From JAGVSV01 sp050952845 (GTDB taxonomy: Bacteria > Bacillota > Clostridia > Christensenellales > Aristaeellaceae), in the NCBI GenBank assembly GCA_050952845.1, contig JBMNLP010000001.1, forward strand, positions 2,418,001 to 2,482,000: DNA of 64,000 bases. Direction: 5' to 3'. Position numbers and translations under genes: made by a program. Position 1 is the first letter of the stretch. Each line of letters begins with the position of its first letter. The notes beneath the pieces are model-generated. The model was given only the letters and a program-made list of their open reading frames with translations. It was not told the origin of the DNA and ran no database searches. This document shows, one piece after another, positions 1-8,689 of the stretch.

Positions 1-1
1 C

Positions 2-229
2 GCCTCGGTGGAGCAGTTTGCATACAATTCCATGCAGCAGGAGATCACCACCCGGCAGATCGGCGAAATGGTGATGGCGGCTTTAAAAAAGCTGGACGAG
101 GTGGCCTACATCCGCTTCGCTTCGGTGTACAGGCAGTTCACCGATATCCCCACCTTTCTGCATGAATTAAACCGCCTGATGAACGACAGCAAAAAGCTGG
201 GCGGCACCGACAATGTCCCCGCGGAATAA
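2..229 (+). CDS. nrdR: Transcriptional repressor NrdR, C-terminal part
   Basis: This is the last 75 or so codons of NrdR; the gene starts before the window and the frame is open to base 2. NrdR is a zinc-ribbon/ATP-cone repressor that controls ribonucleotide reductase genes by sensing dATP/ATP. What is visible is the end of the ATP-cone domain, with the family-typical run GEMVMAALKKLDEVAYIRFA followed by SVYRQF and a short acidic tail. The N-terminal zinc ribbon is not in view. The next gene lies convergently on the other strand, 11 bases on. The call rests on this conserved C-terminal motif. Confidence 0.9.
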   Translation, partial: ASVEQFAYNSMQQEITTRQIGEMVMAALKKLDEVAYIRFASVYRQFTDIPTFLHELNRLMNDSKKLGGTDNVPAE

Positions 230-240
230 GCGTGTTCAAA

Positions 241-828
241 CTATATTGTTTTTGATATCTGATCCAGCGACATGGCAAACCCCGGCATAAACTCCCGCAT
301 AAAGTCTGCCACTTCGGGCAGGTCAATCGCCCGGATGCTGCGTTCGATGTCGGCTTGGGCTTCTAAAAACTCACTGTTGCCAGCCTTTGCCTCCTCCACG
401 CACTTGATATAGGCACAGATCCGGTCGGCGGCTTTGACGATGCGCCAGGCATCGCTGCCGGTGTCCGGCTCGATCAGGGGCCGGTAATGGGGCTTCAGAT
501 CGTCCGGCAGCATCTGCATCAGGCGCCGGGCAGCCAGCGCCTCGATTTTGGCATACTCGGTTTTGATGGACGGGTTAAAGTGCTTGACGGGCGTGGGCAG
601 GTCGCCCGTGATCACCTCGGTAGCGTCGTGGTACAGCGCCAGCGCCATGATGTGTTCAGCGTCGTAGCGCCTGCCATGGCGCGCGTTGCCGATGACAGCC
701 AGCGCGTGGGCGATCATGGCAGCCTGCATGGCGTGCTCCATATCGTTTTCGGGCAATGTGTTGCGCATCAGGCCCCAGCGCCTGATGTATTTCATCCGGG
801 ACAGGTTGGCAAAAAAGTGATGCGCCAT
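241..828 (-). CDS. yfbR: YfbR-like 5'-deoxynucleotidase (HD domain)
   Basis: A 195-residue HD-domain phosphohydrolase of the YfbR type, which dephosphorylates deoxynucleoside 5'-monophosphates in the cytoplasm. Metal-binding residues are in the expected places: H32 in DMEHAMQ, the H67-D68 pair in LYHDATEV, and a late Asp at about residue 135 in KAADRICAY. The R-R-W at 16-18 matches the substrate-side motif of YfbR. Length is normal for the family. Its start overlaps the end of the upstream prolyl-tRNA editing gene by one base (TGATG-type junction), so the two are translationally linked in one operon with rarA. Confidence 0.88.
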   Translation of the reverse strand: MAHHFFANLSRMKYIRRWGLMRNTLPENDMEHAMQAAMIAHALAVIGNARHGRRYDAEHIMALALYHDATEVITGDLPTPVKHFNPSIKTEYAKIEALAARRLMQMLPDDLKPHYRPLIEPDTGSDAWRIVKAADRICAYIKCVEEAKAGNSEFLEAQADIERSIRAIDLPEVADFMREFMPGFAMSLDQISKTI

Positions 829-1349
829 CAGGGCTCCTCCTCGTCGCAGGATATGATGGTGAGGTCGTGGCCGATGGCGGGCAGGAAGATGCCTGTAAAA
901 TCCGCCCGGCGCATGCGCACGGACGCCGTGTTAACGCAGGGGTGAAAGTACAGGTATTCAAAGCGTTCCAGCGCCTTGTCCATCACCAGCCGCACGCGGC
1001 GCTCCCGGTCGAACATCAGACCCAAAGGGCTGACCGCGCCTGCCTCCAGGTTAAGAAAGCCGTTGAGCAGGCTGTCGGGCGCAAAGCTCAGCCGCGATAC
1101 GCCCAGGCGCTTGCTGACAACGCTGGTGCGAAATGCGCGGTCATGCTGCAGCAGCATCAGATAAAAATCCGTCTTCTGCCGGTTGGACAGGAACACGTTC
1201 TTGGGGTATTCCGCATCATCAAACGGCAAGGACTCAATGGCGTAGCAGTCCGCAATGGTCATGACGGGGGCATGGCGGTACAGGTCATAGCAGATACCCA
1301 GCTGCTTCAGAAAGGTCAGCACCTCATTGCTCTTGTCCATGGGATTCAT
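828..1349 (-). CDS. Prolyl-tRNA editing protein ProX/YbaK-type
   Basis: A 173-residue YbaK/ProRS-associated domain protein. Stand-alone members of this family deacylate mischarged tRNA-Pro (for example Ala-tRNA-Pro). The protein runs from an N-terminal DLYRHAP segment through KNVFLSNRQKTDFYLMLL, a central RLSFAPDSLL, and GAVSPLGLMFD, an arrangement typical of ProX. It begins inside the end of rarA (26-base overlap) and ends at the start of the YfbR-like gene, so it is the middle gene of a tight operon. It could also be called a YbaK family aminoacyl-tRNA deacylase; the exact amino-acid specificity cannot be read from sequence. Confidence 0.88.
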   Translation of the reverse strand: MNPMDKSNEVLTFLKQLGICYDLYRHAPVMTIADCYAIESLPFDDAEYPKNVFLSNRQKTDFYLMLLQHDRAFRTSVVSKRLGVSRLSFAPDSLLNGFLNLEAGAVSPLGLMFDRERRVRLVMDKALERFEYLYFHPCVNTASVRMRRADFTGIFLPAIGHDLTIISCDEEEP

Positions 1350-2628
1350 CCTTTTTCTTTTTAATGTCGCGCTCGCAGCCTAACTGCCCCGGGCGGTAAT
1401 AGACGGTGTCTTCAAAGCCTTCGGGCATATAGTTCTGACGCACCCAGTGCCCGGGAAAGTCGTGCGGGTACAGGTAGCCCACGCCGCTGCCCAGCCGTTC
1501 GTGTCCCCGGTAGTGCGTGTCGGTCAGGTGCTTGGGCACGGCGCCCAGCTGGCCTTTTTCAGCGTCCGCCATGGCAGCGCTCATGGCTGACACCACGCTG
1601 TTGGACTTGGGGCTTTCGCACACCGCGATGATGGCCTGGGTTAGCGACAGCCTGGCCTCCGGCATCCCGATCATCTCCAGCGACTGGGCGGCAGCCACCG
1701 CCTGCAGCATGGCCAGGGGGTTGGCCATGCCCACATCCTCGCTGGCGTGGGCGATGATGCGGCGTGCCAGCAGCCTGGGATCGGCGCCGGCGTGCAGCAG
1801 CCGGGAAAACCACAGCAGCGCGGCGTCGCTGTCCGAGCCGCGCATGCTTTTACAAAAAGCCGACAGCATGTCGTAAAACAGCGTTTCATCGCAGCGGATG
1901 ACGGGCTTTTGGATGCTGTCCTCGGCGATGGGCAGCGTGATGTGGATGCTGCCGTCCGTGGTAGGCGTGGTGAGCGCTGCCAATTCCAGCGCGTTAAGCG
2001 CCATGCGAACGTCGCCGTTGGCGACCGATACGATGTGCCGGAGCGCATCGTCATCCAGCCGCACCGACAGGGCGCCCAGTCCGCGCTCGCTGTCATGAAC
2101 CGCGCGCAGCACGGCGGTTTCCACATCAGCGTTGTCCAGCGGGCGGAACTCGAATACCCGGCAGCGGCTGACAAAGGCCGGTGTCATTGAGATCATGGGG
2201 TTTTCCGTTGTCGAGCCAATGAAGCGGATCAGCCCTTCCTCAATGGCGGGCAGGATGCTATCGGACTGCGCTTTGTTCCACCTGTGGCACTCGTCCAGCA
2301 GCAGGTAGGTGGCTTTGCCGTACAGCGCCCGGCGGTCGCGGGCTTCTTTCAGCACCTCGCGCACATCGGCAACGCCACTGGTGACGGCATTCATGCGGGC
2401 GAAGGCGGACTTTGTCGTATTGGCGATCACAAACGCCAGCGATGTTTTGCCGCAGCCGGGCGGCCCATAAAATATGCTGCTGGTCAGCTGATCGGCCTCG
2501 ATAGCCCGGCGCAGCAGCCTGCCTTTGGCAATCAGATGCTGCTGGCCCAGCACCTCGTCCAGCGTTCGCGGCCGCATGCTGTCAGCCAGCGGCGTGTTTT
2601 TCTGTTCGTTAAAATCAAGCAATGACAT
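1324..2628 (-). CDS. rarA: Replication-associated recombination protein A (RarA/MgsA)
   Basis: A 434-residue AAA+ ATPase of the RarA/WRNIP1 family, acting at stalled replication forks. Walker A GPPGCGKTS is at about residues 55-63 and Walker B LLLDECHRW follows. Next come the sensor run IGSTTENP, the arginine-finger segment FVSRCRVFEF, and the C-terminal MgsA domain with GADPRLLARRIIAHASEDVG. The ATG at 2628 is preferred over the in-frame TTG 12 bases upstream because GAGGAG lies just before it, though the spacing is short. The nitroreductase gene ends immediately upstream. Confidence 0.95.
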   Translation of the reverse strand: MSLLDFNEQKNTPLADSMRPRTLDEVLGQQHLIAKGRLLRRAIEADQLTSSIFYGPPGCGKTSLAFVIANTTKSAFARMNAVTSGVADVREVLKEARDRRALYGKATYLLLDECHRWNKAQSDSILPAIEEGLIRFIGSTTENPMISMTPAFVSRCRVFEFRPLDNADVETAVLRAVHDSERGLGALSVRLDDDALRHIVSVANGDVRMALNALELAALTTPTTDGSIHITLPIAEDSIQKPVIRCDETLFYDMLSAFCKSMRGSDSDAALLWFSRLLHAGADPRLLARRIIAHASEDVGMANPLAMLQAVAAAQSLEMIGMPEARLSLTQAIIAVCESPKSNSVVSAMSAAMADAEKGQLGAVPKHLTDTHYRGHERLGSGVGYLYPHDFPGHWVRQNYMPEGFEDTVYYRPGQLGCERDIKKKKDESHGQEQ

Positions 2629-2636
2629 AGAACTCC

Positions 2637-3386
2637 TCAATCAGACCGGACCAGCACGCTGCGGGCGCGCTCGCCAAATTGCCACGCCCGCTGCGCGTCC
2701 GCCAGCGCGCACTCCATGTGCAGCACGGCAATGCCGTCATCCAGCGTGCCAAAACGCCTGCTGGTCAGCATCATGGTGTTGCCTGTGCAGGAAAAGCGCC
2801 AGGGCTGGCGGTTGAGGCCTGAGGGCGCTGCGCGCACGGCTTCAGCGGCATTAAACGCCCACAGCGGCCACTGGGCGGGATCGTCGCGGCACAGCTGCCG
2901 CAGGGGCTTTCTGACGCGTCCGCTGGCGCCTGCGGGATCGGCCGGCACGCCAAAGGGAATCACCGCCAGCATTTTTTCCCGGCCAGTCAGCGGAATATTC
3001 AGCTCCGAGCGCCGATAGGTACCGGCTACCCAGCAGGTACCCAGGCCCAGCGAAGTGGCTTCCAGCACCAGCGCTTCGCCGCTGATGCCGGCATGCAGGC
3101 GTGCGTTCGGGCTGTTCATGTCGGCAATAAGCGCGGCATACTGCGCCGCCCCTTTGATGGCAGGCACAAACGGCAGCGAAAAAAACAGGCGGCTGCTATC
3201 GCAGCCGTTCAGGTGGATGCGCACGCCGGGCAGACACACCCTGGCGGCGGCATAGTGCAGGATACTTTTCTGCGACATGTCGGGCGCAGCAGTAAAATCG
3301 CGGCAGCTGAACCGTCTGGCAATGGCCTGATGCCAGCGGTGCAGCTGGGCGGCTGTATAAAAACCGCTCCATGCGCAGGACCGCAT
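2637..3386 (-). CDS. Nitroreductase family protein
   Basis: A 249-residue FMN-dependent nitroreductase-like protein of the putative TM-nitroreductase group. Visible family signs are the N-terminal AIARRFSCRDF (R-x-S-x-R-x-F type FMN phosphate binding), the central GISGEALVLEATSLGLGTCWVAG, and the C-terminal AAPSGLNRQPWRF, which resembles the usual A-P-S-x-x-N-x-Q-P-W flavin contact but lies late in the chain. Substrate unknown. It sits between rarA and an ABC exporter operon, all on the minus strand. Confidence 0.8.
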   Translation of the reverse strand: MRSCAWSGFYTAAQLHRWHQAIARRFSCRDFTAAPDMSQKSILHYAAARVCLPGVRIHLNGCDSSRLFFSLPFVPAIKGAAQYAALIADMNSPNARLHAGISGEALVLEATSLGLGTCWVAGTYRRSELNIPLTGREKMLAVIPFGVPADPAGASGRVRKPLRQLCRDDPAQWPLWAFNAAEAVRAAPSGLNRQPWRFSCTGNTMMLTSRRFGTLDDGIAVLHMECALADAQRAWQFGERARSVLVRSD

Positions 3387-3451
3387 ACCGACATACCCCC
3401 CTATCGTATGTCCAGTGTATCATGTGCCTGGCACGAGATCAAGAACGCTGA

Positions 3452-5287
3452 TCACTCCGGATTCTCCGATAGCACCAGGCGAGACCGTTCCTCCCGGAAC
3501 TGGTTGGTGTACAGCTTGTAGTAAGAGCCTTTCTGCATCAGCAGCTCCCTGTGGGTGCCGCTTTCCGTCACTTTGCCGTCCTCGATCACTAAGATGCGGT
3601 CGGCGTTGCGCACTGTGGACAGACGGTGGGCGATGATGAAGCTGGTGCGCCCTTCCAGCGTTTTTTCGATGGCGTGCTGGATGCTGACCTCAGTTTCCGT
3701 ATCGACAGACGAGGTGGCTTCATCCAGCACAAACAGGCGCGGGTTGGCGATGATGGCGCGCGCAAAGGACACCAGCTGCTTTTCACCGGTGGACAGCTTG
3801 TTGCCGCCTTCCCCCACGTCAGTGTCGTAGCCGTTTTCCATTTTAGCGATGAAGGATTCGGCGTTGACCATTTGGGCAGCCTGCCGGACTTCCTCATCGG
3901 TGGCGTCGGGTTTGCCGTAGCGGATGTTGTCTCGGATGGTGCCGGAAAACAGGTGCGGCTCCTGCAGCACATAGCCTAAGTTGGACTGAAGCCACAGCTG
4001 GCTGCGCTCCCGGTAGTCTGTGCCATCGATCAGAACGCGGCCGGAGGTGGGCTCGTAAAACCGGCAGATCAGGTTGACGATGGTGGATTTTCCGGCGCCT
4101 GTCGGACCGACCAGCGCGATGGTTTCGCCGGCTTTTACCGTCAGGTTGAAGTCGGTCAGCACGGTTTCGCCATCCTTGTACTTGAAGGTGACGTTTTCAA
4201 AGATCACATCGCCGGTGACGGGCGGCCAGTTTTCTTTCCGCGGGGTGAAGTTGTCGCCAAACACTGCCACCACGTCGTCGCTGTCGATGACGTCGGGCTG
4301 GGTTTCAAACAGCGTCACCACCCGCTCGGCTGCCGCCTGCATGCGCTGCATCTCGGTCATGATAGAGGCGATATTGTGGATAGGCCAGAAGAAGTTCACC
4401 GTATAGTTGAAAAACGCCGTCACCGTGCCCAGCGTCATCGTGCCATCCAACACCTGGTAGCCGCCTTTGGTCAGCAGAACAGCCGTCGCAATGGAGCCTA
4501 CGCTGAGCACAATGGGCAGGTAAATAGCCTGCAGCGACGCCGCCTTGACGGATACCTTCTTCATGTAAGCGGTTTCCTCAGAAAACTCCTCGTAGTTCAT
4601 GTCCTCCCTCACGAGGGTTTTGGTGGTTTTGGCGCCCATGATGCTCTCGTTGAAGGCACCCGTGATGTGGCTGTTGGTTTTGCGCACTTCGCGCTGGCCA
4701 GCCAAGATCCGCCGCTGAAAATAGACCGATAACACCGCCAGCGGCGGCATCACCAGCATGATCAGCAGCGTCAACTTCCAGTCCAGCAGCACCATGGCGA
4801 TGACTACGGCAATCAGGTACACAACTCCCCACACCAGTTCAACCAAGCCCCATCCGAAAGCCTCGCTCAGGTTCTGGGCGTCGCTGGTCATGCGGCTCAT
4901 CATGAAACCTACGGGCGTTCGGTCGTAATACGAGAAGGATAGCTCCTGCAGCTTGCGGAACCCCTCTTTACGGATCGTATAGCGGATGCCGACCTCTACC
5001 TTGATGGCTTCGTATATGAACAGAAAGATGGCGGCAACCTGGACGATCAGCAGCGCCGCGTACAGCGCGATGAACAGCGGCAGCCCCTTGGTGGTTTTCT
5101 GAGCAATGAAATAGTCGATGCCGTAGCGCGACATCAGGGGCAGCACCGCATCCGCCAGCGCCAGCAGCGCCATCATGATGCCGATCAGGGTCAGCTTGCC
5201 GCGGTATGCCCTGGCGAAGCCAAACAGCTTTTTCCATGTGTTGAGGTTAATATGCTGGGTGTATTCCTGCTCTTCCTGGTATTGCAT
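3452..5287 (-). CDS. ABC exporter half-transporter, subunit with degenerate signature (BmrC/D-type pair)
   Basis: A 611-residue fused membrane/ATPase half-transporter. Six hydrophobic segments fill residues 30-310, then an ATPase domain with Walker A GPTGAGKS (394-401), Q-loop QEPHLFSG, signature LSTGEKQ (498-504) and Walker B LFVLDE (518-523) with an intact catalytic Glu. The signature is degenerate (LSTGE instead of LSGGQ). Its partner downstream at 5304-7118 has the complementary defect, so the two should form a heterodimeric exporter with one active and one inactive ATP site, as in BmrCD or TM287/288. Start ATG has AAAGGA upstream; the gap to the partner gene is 16 bases. Export substrate unknown, possibly drugs or lipids. 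Confidence 0.9.
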   Translation of the reverse strand: MQYQEEQEYTQHINLNTWKKLFGFARAYRGKLTLIGIMMALLALADAVLPLMSRYGIDYFIAQKTTKGLPLFIALYAALLIVQVAAIFLFIYEAIKVEVGIRYTIRKEGFRKLQELSFSYYDRTPVGFMMSRMTSDAQNLSEAFGWGLVELVWGVVYLIAVVIAMVLLDWKLTLLIMLVMPPLAVLSVYFQRRILAGQREVRKTNSHITGAFNESIMGAKTTKTLVREDMNYEEFSEETAYMKKVSVKAASLQAIYLPIVLSVGSIATAVLLTKGGYQVLDGTMTLGTVTAFFNYTVNFFWPIHNIASIMTEMQRMQAAAERVVTLFETQPDVIDSDDVVAVFGDNFTPRKENWPPVTGDVIFENVTFKYKDGETVLTDFNLTVKAGETIALVGPTGAGKSTIVNLICRFYEPTSGRVLIDGTDYRERSQLWLQSNLGYVLQEPHLFSGTIRDNIRYGKPDATDEEVRQAAQMVNAESFIAKMENGYDTDVGEGGNKLSTGEKQLVSFARAIIANPRLFVLDEATSSVDTETEVSIQHAIEKTLEGRTSFIIAHRLSTVRNADRILVIEDGKVTESGTHRELLMQKGSYYKLYTNQFREERSRLVLSENPE

Positions 5288-5303
5288 GATGCGGTCCTTT
5301 CAA

Positions 5304-7118
5304 TCAGGCAGGGCTGAGGAGAGCCCGCTCTTCTTCGCTGAGGCCTTCCTGGATGTTGTGGATGCGCGCGTACAGGCCGCCGCTTTGGATCAGCACCTCA
5401 TGCGTGCCGCTTTCGGCGATGCGCCCGTTCTCCAGCACAAAGATGCAGTCGGCTTCGCGCAGGGTGGTGATGCGGTGGCTGATGATGATGGTGGTAAGGC
5501 CCTTGGCGCGCCTGTTCAGCGCTGCGCGGATCTGCGCGTCGGTTTCGGTATCGACCGCCGACAGCGAGTCGTCGAAGATCAGGATGTCGTTGTCCTTCAG
5601 CAGCATCCGGGCGATGGCGACGCGCTGCTTCTGTCCGCCGGAAAGCGTTACGCCCCGCTCGCCTACCATGGTTTCATATCCCTGCTCGCTTTGCTGAATG
5701 AATTCGTAAGCCGCGGCATCGCCGGCCGCCCTGTCGATGGCATCCTGTCCGGCGTCTCGTACGGCGATCGCGACATTGTCCCGAATGGTTTTGCTGTACA
5801 GGAACGGCTCCTGCAACACCAGCCCCACGCGGGAACGAAGGTGTTTTCTGTCGATGGTGTGAATGGGCACGCCGCCGATGCGGATTTCGCCACCGGTGGG
5901 TTCGTACAGCCGCTGCAGCAGATGCACCAGCGTGCTTTTGCCCGAACCCGTCGCGCCCAGCAGCGCCACGGTCTGCCCCTGTTGGATGGTCAGGCTCAGC
6001 CCGTCCAGCACCTCCTGCGTGCCATCGTAGCTGAAGGACACGTTGTCAAACTCGATATCGCCGTTCAGCGGCGGTTTGACAGCCTCCGGCTCCACAGGCT
6101 CGGTTTCTTCCTTCAGCACGGCGTTGATGCGCTCCAGCGCCACCATGCTGCGCCCCATGCCCGACAGGATGCGCCCCAGCTGGCGCGTGGGGTTCATCAG
6201 CATGCCTGAATAGCTGATCAGGATGACCATGTCGCCAATGGATATCTCCCCCCGAACGCCGGCGATGATGCACATCACTTCCATCATCAGCATCATCGCC
6301 ATGCCGAACAGGTCGCCGCTGGTCCAGTAAAGCGAATCCAGCAGGGCGACCCGCAGCCCGATTTTGTGATGGGCATCGTTGGCATGCTCGAATTTTTCCA
6401 CTTCGCTTTGCTGCTGTCCAAAGGCGCGCACCACGCGCACGCCCGTCAGGTTTTCCTGCAGCACCGTGCTCAGCTTGCCCTCAGCTTCTTCCGAAGCATT
6501 GTATGACTTCATCACCACGCTGAAAAAACGCCATGCAAACAGCAGCATGAGGGGCATCGGCGTCAGGCAGATCAGCGTGATCCGGGCGCTGATGGGGAAC
6601 ATCAGCGACAGCGCAATGGCAATCATCAGCACCGAGTTCACCACCGACATCAGCTGGACGTTCAGGAAGCGGCGCACGGTGTCCACATCGGAGGTACAGC
6701 GCTGAATCAGGTCGCCGGTTTCGGCCTTGACATGGTACGCGTACGGCAGGTGCTGGATGTGGTTGTAGAGGCGGTTGCGCAGGTGCTGGGCGATGTCCTC
6801 GGAGGCATAGGCGCTCCAGCGGCTTTTGAGAAACGAGAACAAGCCGTTGACCAGGCTGATGATCACCAGCGCCAAGCCCGGGATCCACAGGTTGCTGCGA
6901 ATAAAATCCCTGCCGCCGTACCGGTTGACCAGATCATTGACAAACCCGGGCATGCGGCTGGGCCGGCTGCCCAGGTAATGGTCGATGATCTCAGCTAACA
7001 GCGCGGGCGTGACAAAGCCGATCAGCACAGCCATCACCGTGCAAAAAAGCGCACCAGAGAAGTGGAACTTCCGGCGCCTGATCAGCTGCCACATAGGAAG
7101 GAAAGAGTGCTTCTTCAT
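5304..7118 (-). CDS. ABC exporter half-transporter, subunit with degenerate Walker B
   Basis: A 604-residue half-transporter, first gene of a two-gene exporter operon. The membrane domain spans roughly residues 20-310. The ATPase domain has Walker A GATGSGKS (388-395), canonical signature LSGGQKQ (492-498) and Walker B ILIFDD (512-517), in which the catalytic Glu is replaced by Asp. This is the usual defect of the BmrC/TM287-like partner and pairs with the degenerate signature of the gene at 3452-5287. A consensus promoter at 7300-7329 drives it, leaving a leader of about 170 bases. Substrate not predictable. Confidence 0.9.
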   Translation of the reverse strand: MKKHSFLPMWQLIRRRKFHFSGALFCTVMAVLIGFVTPALLAEIIDHYLGSRPSRMPGFVNDLVNRYGGRDFIRSNLWIPGLALVIISLVNGLFSFLKSRWSAYASEDIAQHLRNRLYNHIQHLPYAYHVKAETGDLIQRCTSDVDTVRRFLNVQLMSVVNSVLMIAIALSLMFPISARITLICLTPMPLMLLFAWRFFSVVMKSYNASEEAEGKLSTVLQENLTGVRVVRAFGQQQSEVEKFEHANDAHHKIGLRVALLDSLYWTSGDLFGMAMMLMMEVMCIIAGVRGEISIGDMVILISYSGMLMNPTRQLGRILSGMGRSMVALERINAVLKEETEPVEPEAVKPPLNGDIEFDNVSFSYDGTQEVLDGLSLTIQQGQTVALLGATGSGKSTLVHLLQRLYEPTGGEIRIGGVPIHTIDRKHLRSRVGLVLQEPFLYSKTIRDNVAIAVRDAGQDAIDRAAGDAAAYEFIQQSEQGYETMVGERGVTLSGGQKQRVAIARMLLKDNDILIFDDSLSAVDTETDAQIRAALNRRAKGLTTIIISHRITTLREADCIFVLENGRIAESGTHEVLIQSGGLYARIHNIQEGLSEEERALLSPA

Positions 7119-7299
7119 TGTCGGTCTCCCGTTTTACACATAATAAGAGCCTTCGGCCGGTTCGCAGAAGGCTGTTCAGGCGCGTCCGTACGGTATCACA
7201 CGGGCAGACGGAAGCTGCGTGCCATTCTGCATTCAATGGTATGGCTGTTTACAATGAGCAAGTACATGACACAGCCCCCTTTCCCGTCAAAGTATGACC

Positions 7300-7329
7300 A
7301 TTCTATCCCTTGTTCCCATGCTGTGTCAA
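7300..7329 (-). promoter_or_regulatory. Sigma-A-type promoter of the ABC exporter operon
   Basis: On the minus strand there is a perfect -35 TTGACA (7324-7329), an 18-base spacer and -10 TAGAAT (7300-7305). It reads toward the ABC exporter gene whose start codon is at 7118. The rest of the 7119-7560 gene-free stretch holds this leader, the divergent promoter of the sugar importer at 7456-7484, and no convincing gene. A 23-codon reading frame on the minus strand has a G-rich ribosome site but no recognisable product. Confidence 0.7.
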
Positions 7330-7455
7330 GGCTTCTTCCTTTGCCTATGCTCAAAGGGCAAAAGAGCAAAAAGCTTTGGACACGGTAGATATAAGGCAGA
7401 TAATAAAAAATCCAAAATGTAAAATGCGGAAATTTGGAAACTCGAATTTTATATA

Positions 7456-7484
7456 TTGAAATATTTATGTGCATATGCTATGAT
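7456..7484 (+). promoter_or_regulatory. Promoter of the sugar ABC importer operon
   Basis: Plus-strand -35 TTGAAA (7456-7461), 17-base spacer, -10 TATGAT (7479-7484), about 70 bases before the start codon of the substrate-binding protein. A small hairpin (AAGGC/GCCTT) and an AAAAGGAG ribosome site lie in the leader. No clear operator palindrome was found next to it. Confidence 0.65.
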
Positions 7485-7560
7485 AAATCCAGAAGGTTGT
7501 CTTTCAAAACCCGAAGTATAAGGCCCTTTTAGCCTTATCAAAATAAAAAGGAGAATCTGT

Positions 7561-8613
7561 ATGAAAAAACTCGTATCTCTGTTCTTGGCCGCCATGATGA
7601 TTCTGTCCGTAGGATCCGCCCTTGCCGCTAGCAAGGTGGGCGTTGCCATGCCCACCAACTCCCTCCAGCGCTGGAACCAGGACGGCGCCAACATGAAAGC
7701 CCAGCTGGAAGCAGCCGGCTACGAAGTCGACCTCCAGTACGCCAACAACGATGTAGCCACCCAGGTCAGCCAGATTGAGAACATGATCCTGGGCGGCGCC
7801 GAGGTGCTGGTGATCGCTTCCATCGACGGCTCCGCCCTGGGCACGGTGCTGCAGACCGCAAAAGACAATGATATCAAAGTCATCGCCTATGACCGCATGC
7901 TGACCGACACCCCCAACGTGGACTACTACGCCACCTTTGACAACTACAAGGTAGGCACCATCCAGGGCCTGTTCCTGGAAGAAAAGCTGGATCTCAAGAA
8001 CGCTGAAGGTCCCTTCAACTTTGAGCTGTTCGCAGGCTCCCCGGACGACTCCAACGCCCGCTATTTCCATGCCGGCGCCTGGGACATCCTCAAGCCCTAC
8101 TATGAAGCGGGCAAGATCGTGGTCAAGTCCGGCCAGACCGACTTTGAAACCATCGCCATCCTGGGCTGGGGCACGGACGACGCCCAAGCCCGCATGGACA
8201 ACCTGCTGACTGGCTATGCCGACGGCACCAAGTTAGACGCGGTGCTCTCCCCCAACGACTCCCTGGCACTGGGCATCACCAACTCCCTGCAGGCTGCCGG
8301 CTACACGCTGGAGAACTTCCCCATCGTCACCGGGCAGGACTGCGACGTGACCAACACCAAGAACATCATTCTGGGCTACCAAGCCATGAGCGTGTTCAAG
8401 GATACCCGCACCCTGGCGGCGCAGGTGGTCAAAATGGTGGACGCCATCCTCAAGGGCGAGGAAGTGCCGGTCAACGACACCACCACGTATGACAACGGCG
8501 TGTTCGTGATTCCTTCCTTCCTGTGCGATCCCGTGTTTGCCGACAAGGACAACTACAAGGAATTGCTGATCGACTCCGGCTACTATACCGAAGAGGAACT
8601 GAAGGTCGACTGA
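7561..8613 (+). CDS. ChvE-type sugar ABC transporter substrate-binding protein
   Basis: A 350-residue periplasmic-binding-protein-fold (type I) sugar receptor of the ChvE/xylose-binding group. A signal peptide ends at about SALA-AS near residue 23. Family signs are VGVAMPTNSLQRWNQDG, ILGGAEVLVIASIDG, VIAYDRMLTDT, a central LFAGSPDDSNARYFHAGA and VTGQDCDVTNTKNI. It is first in an operon with a two-domain sugar ATPase and a permease, together a ChvE-GguA-GguB-like importer for aldoses such as arabinose, galactose or xylose. There is no lipobox cysteine after the signal sequence, which is unusual for a monoderm binding protein. Exact sugar unknown. Confidence 0.9.
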   Translation: MKKLVSLFLAAMMILSVGSALAASKVGVAMPTNSLQRWNQDGANMKAQLEAAGYEVDLQYANNDVATQVSQIENMILGGAEVLVIASIDGSALGTVLQTAKDNDIKVIAYDRMLTDTPNVDYYATFDNYKVGTIQGLFLEEKLDLKNAEGPFNFELFAGSPDDSNARYFHAGAWDILKPYYEAGKIVVKSGQTDFETIAILGWGTDDAQARMDNLLTGYADGTKLDAVLSPNDSLALGITNSLQAAGYTLENFPIVTGQDCDVTNTKNIILGYQAMSVFKDTRTLAAQVVKMVDAILKGEEVPVNDTTTYDNGVFVIPSFLCDPVFADKDNYKELLIDSGYYTEEELKVD

Positions 8614-8631
8614 TCGACTCATTGATGCAGG

Positions 8632-8656
8632 AAGGGCGGTGGTACACACCGCCTTT
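8632..8656 (+). other. Intercistronic hairpin
   Basis: A 10-base stem (one G-T wobble) with a 5-base loop follows the substrate-binding protein stop codon and precedes the ATPase ribosome site. Such hairpins commonly protect the receptor transcript or partly terminate, so that more binding protein than transporter is made. That role here is inference. Confidence 0.55.
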
Positions 8657-8689
8657 CCTCAAACCTCACCAATCAAGAGGGAGGAAGCC

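Noticed and set aside
5175..6209. Long plus-strand open frame of 344 codons opposite the ABC exporter genes
   Set aside because: It is antisense to two well supported ABC genes, has no ribosome site or family features, and is explained by high GC in the opposite strand.
7196..7474. 92-codon minus-strand frame between the exporter and the sugar importer
   Set aside because: It crosses both promoters, is AT-rich and has no family resemblance.
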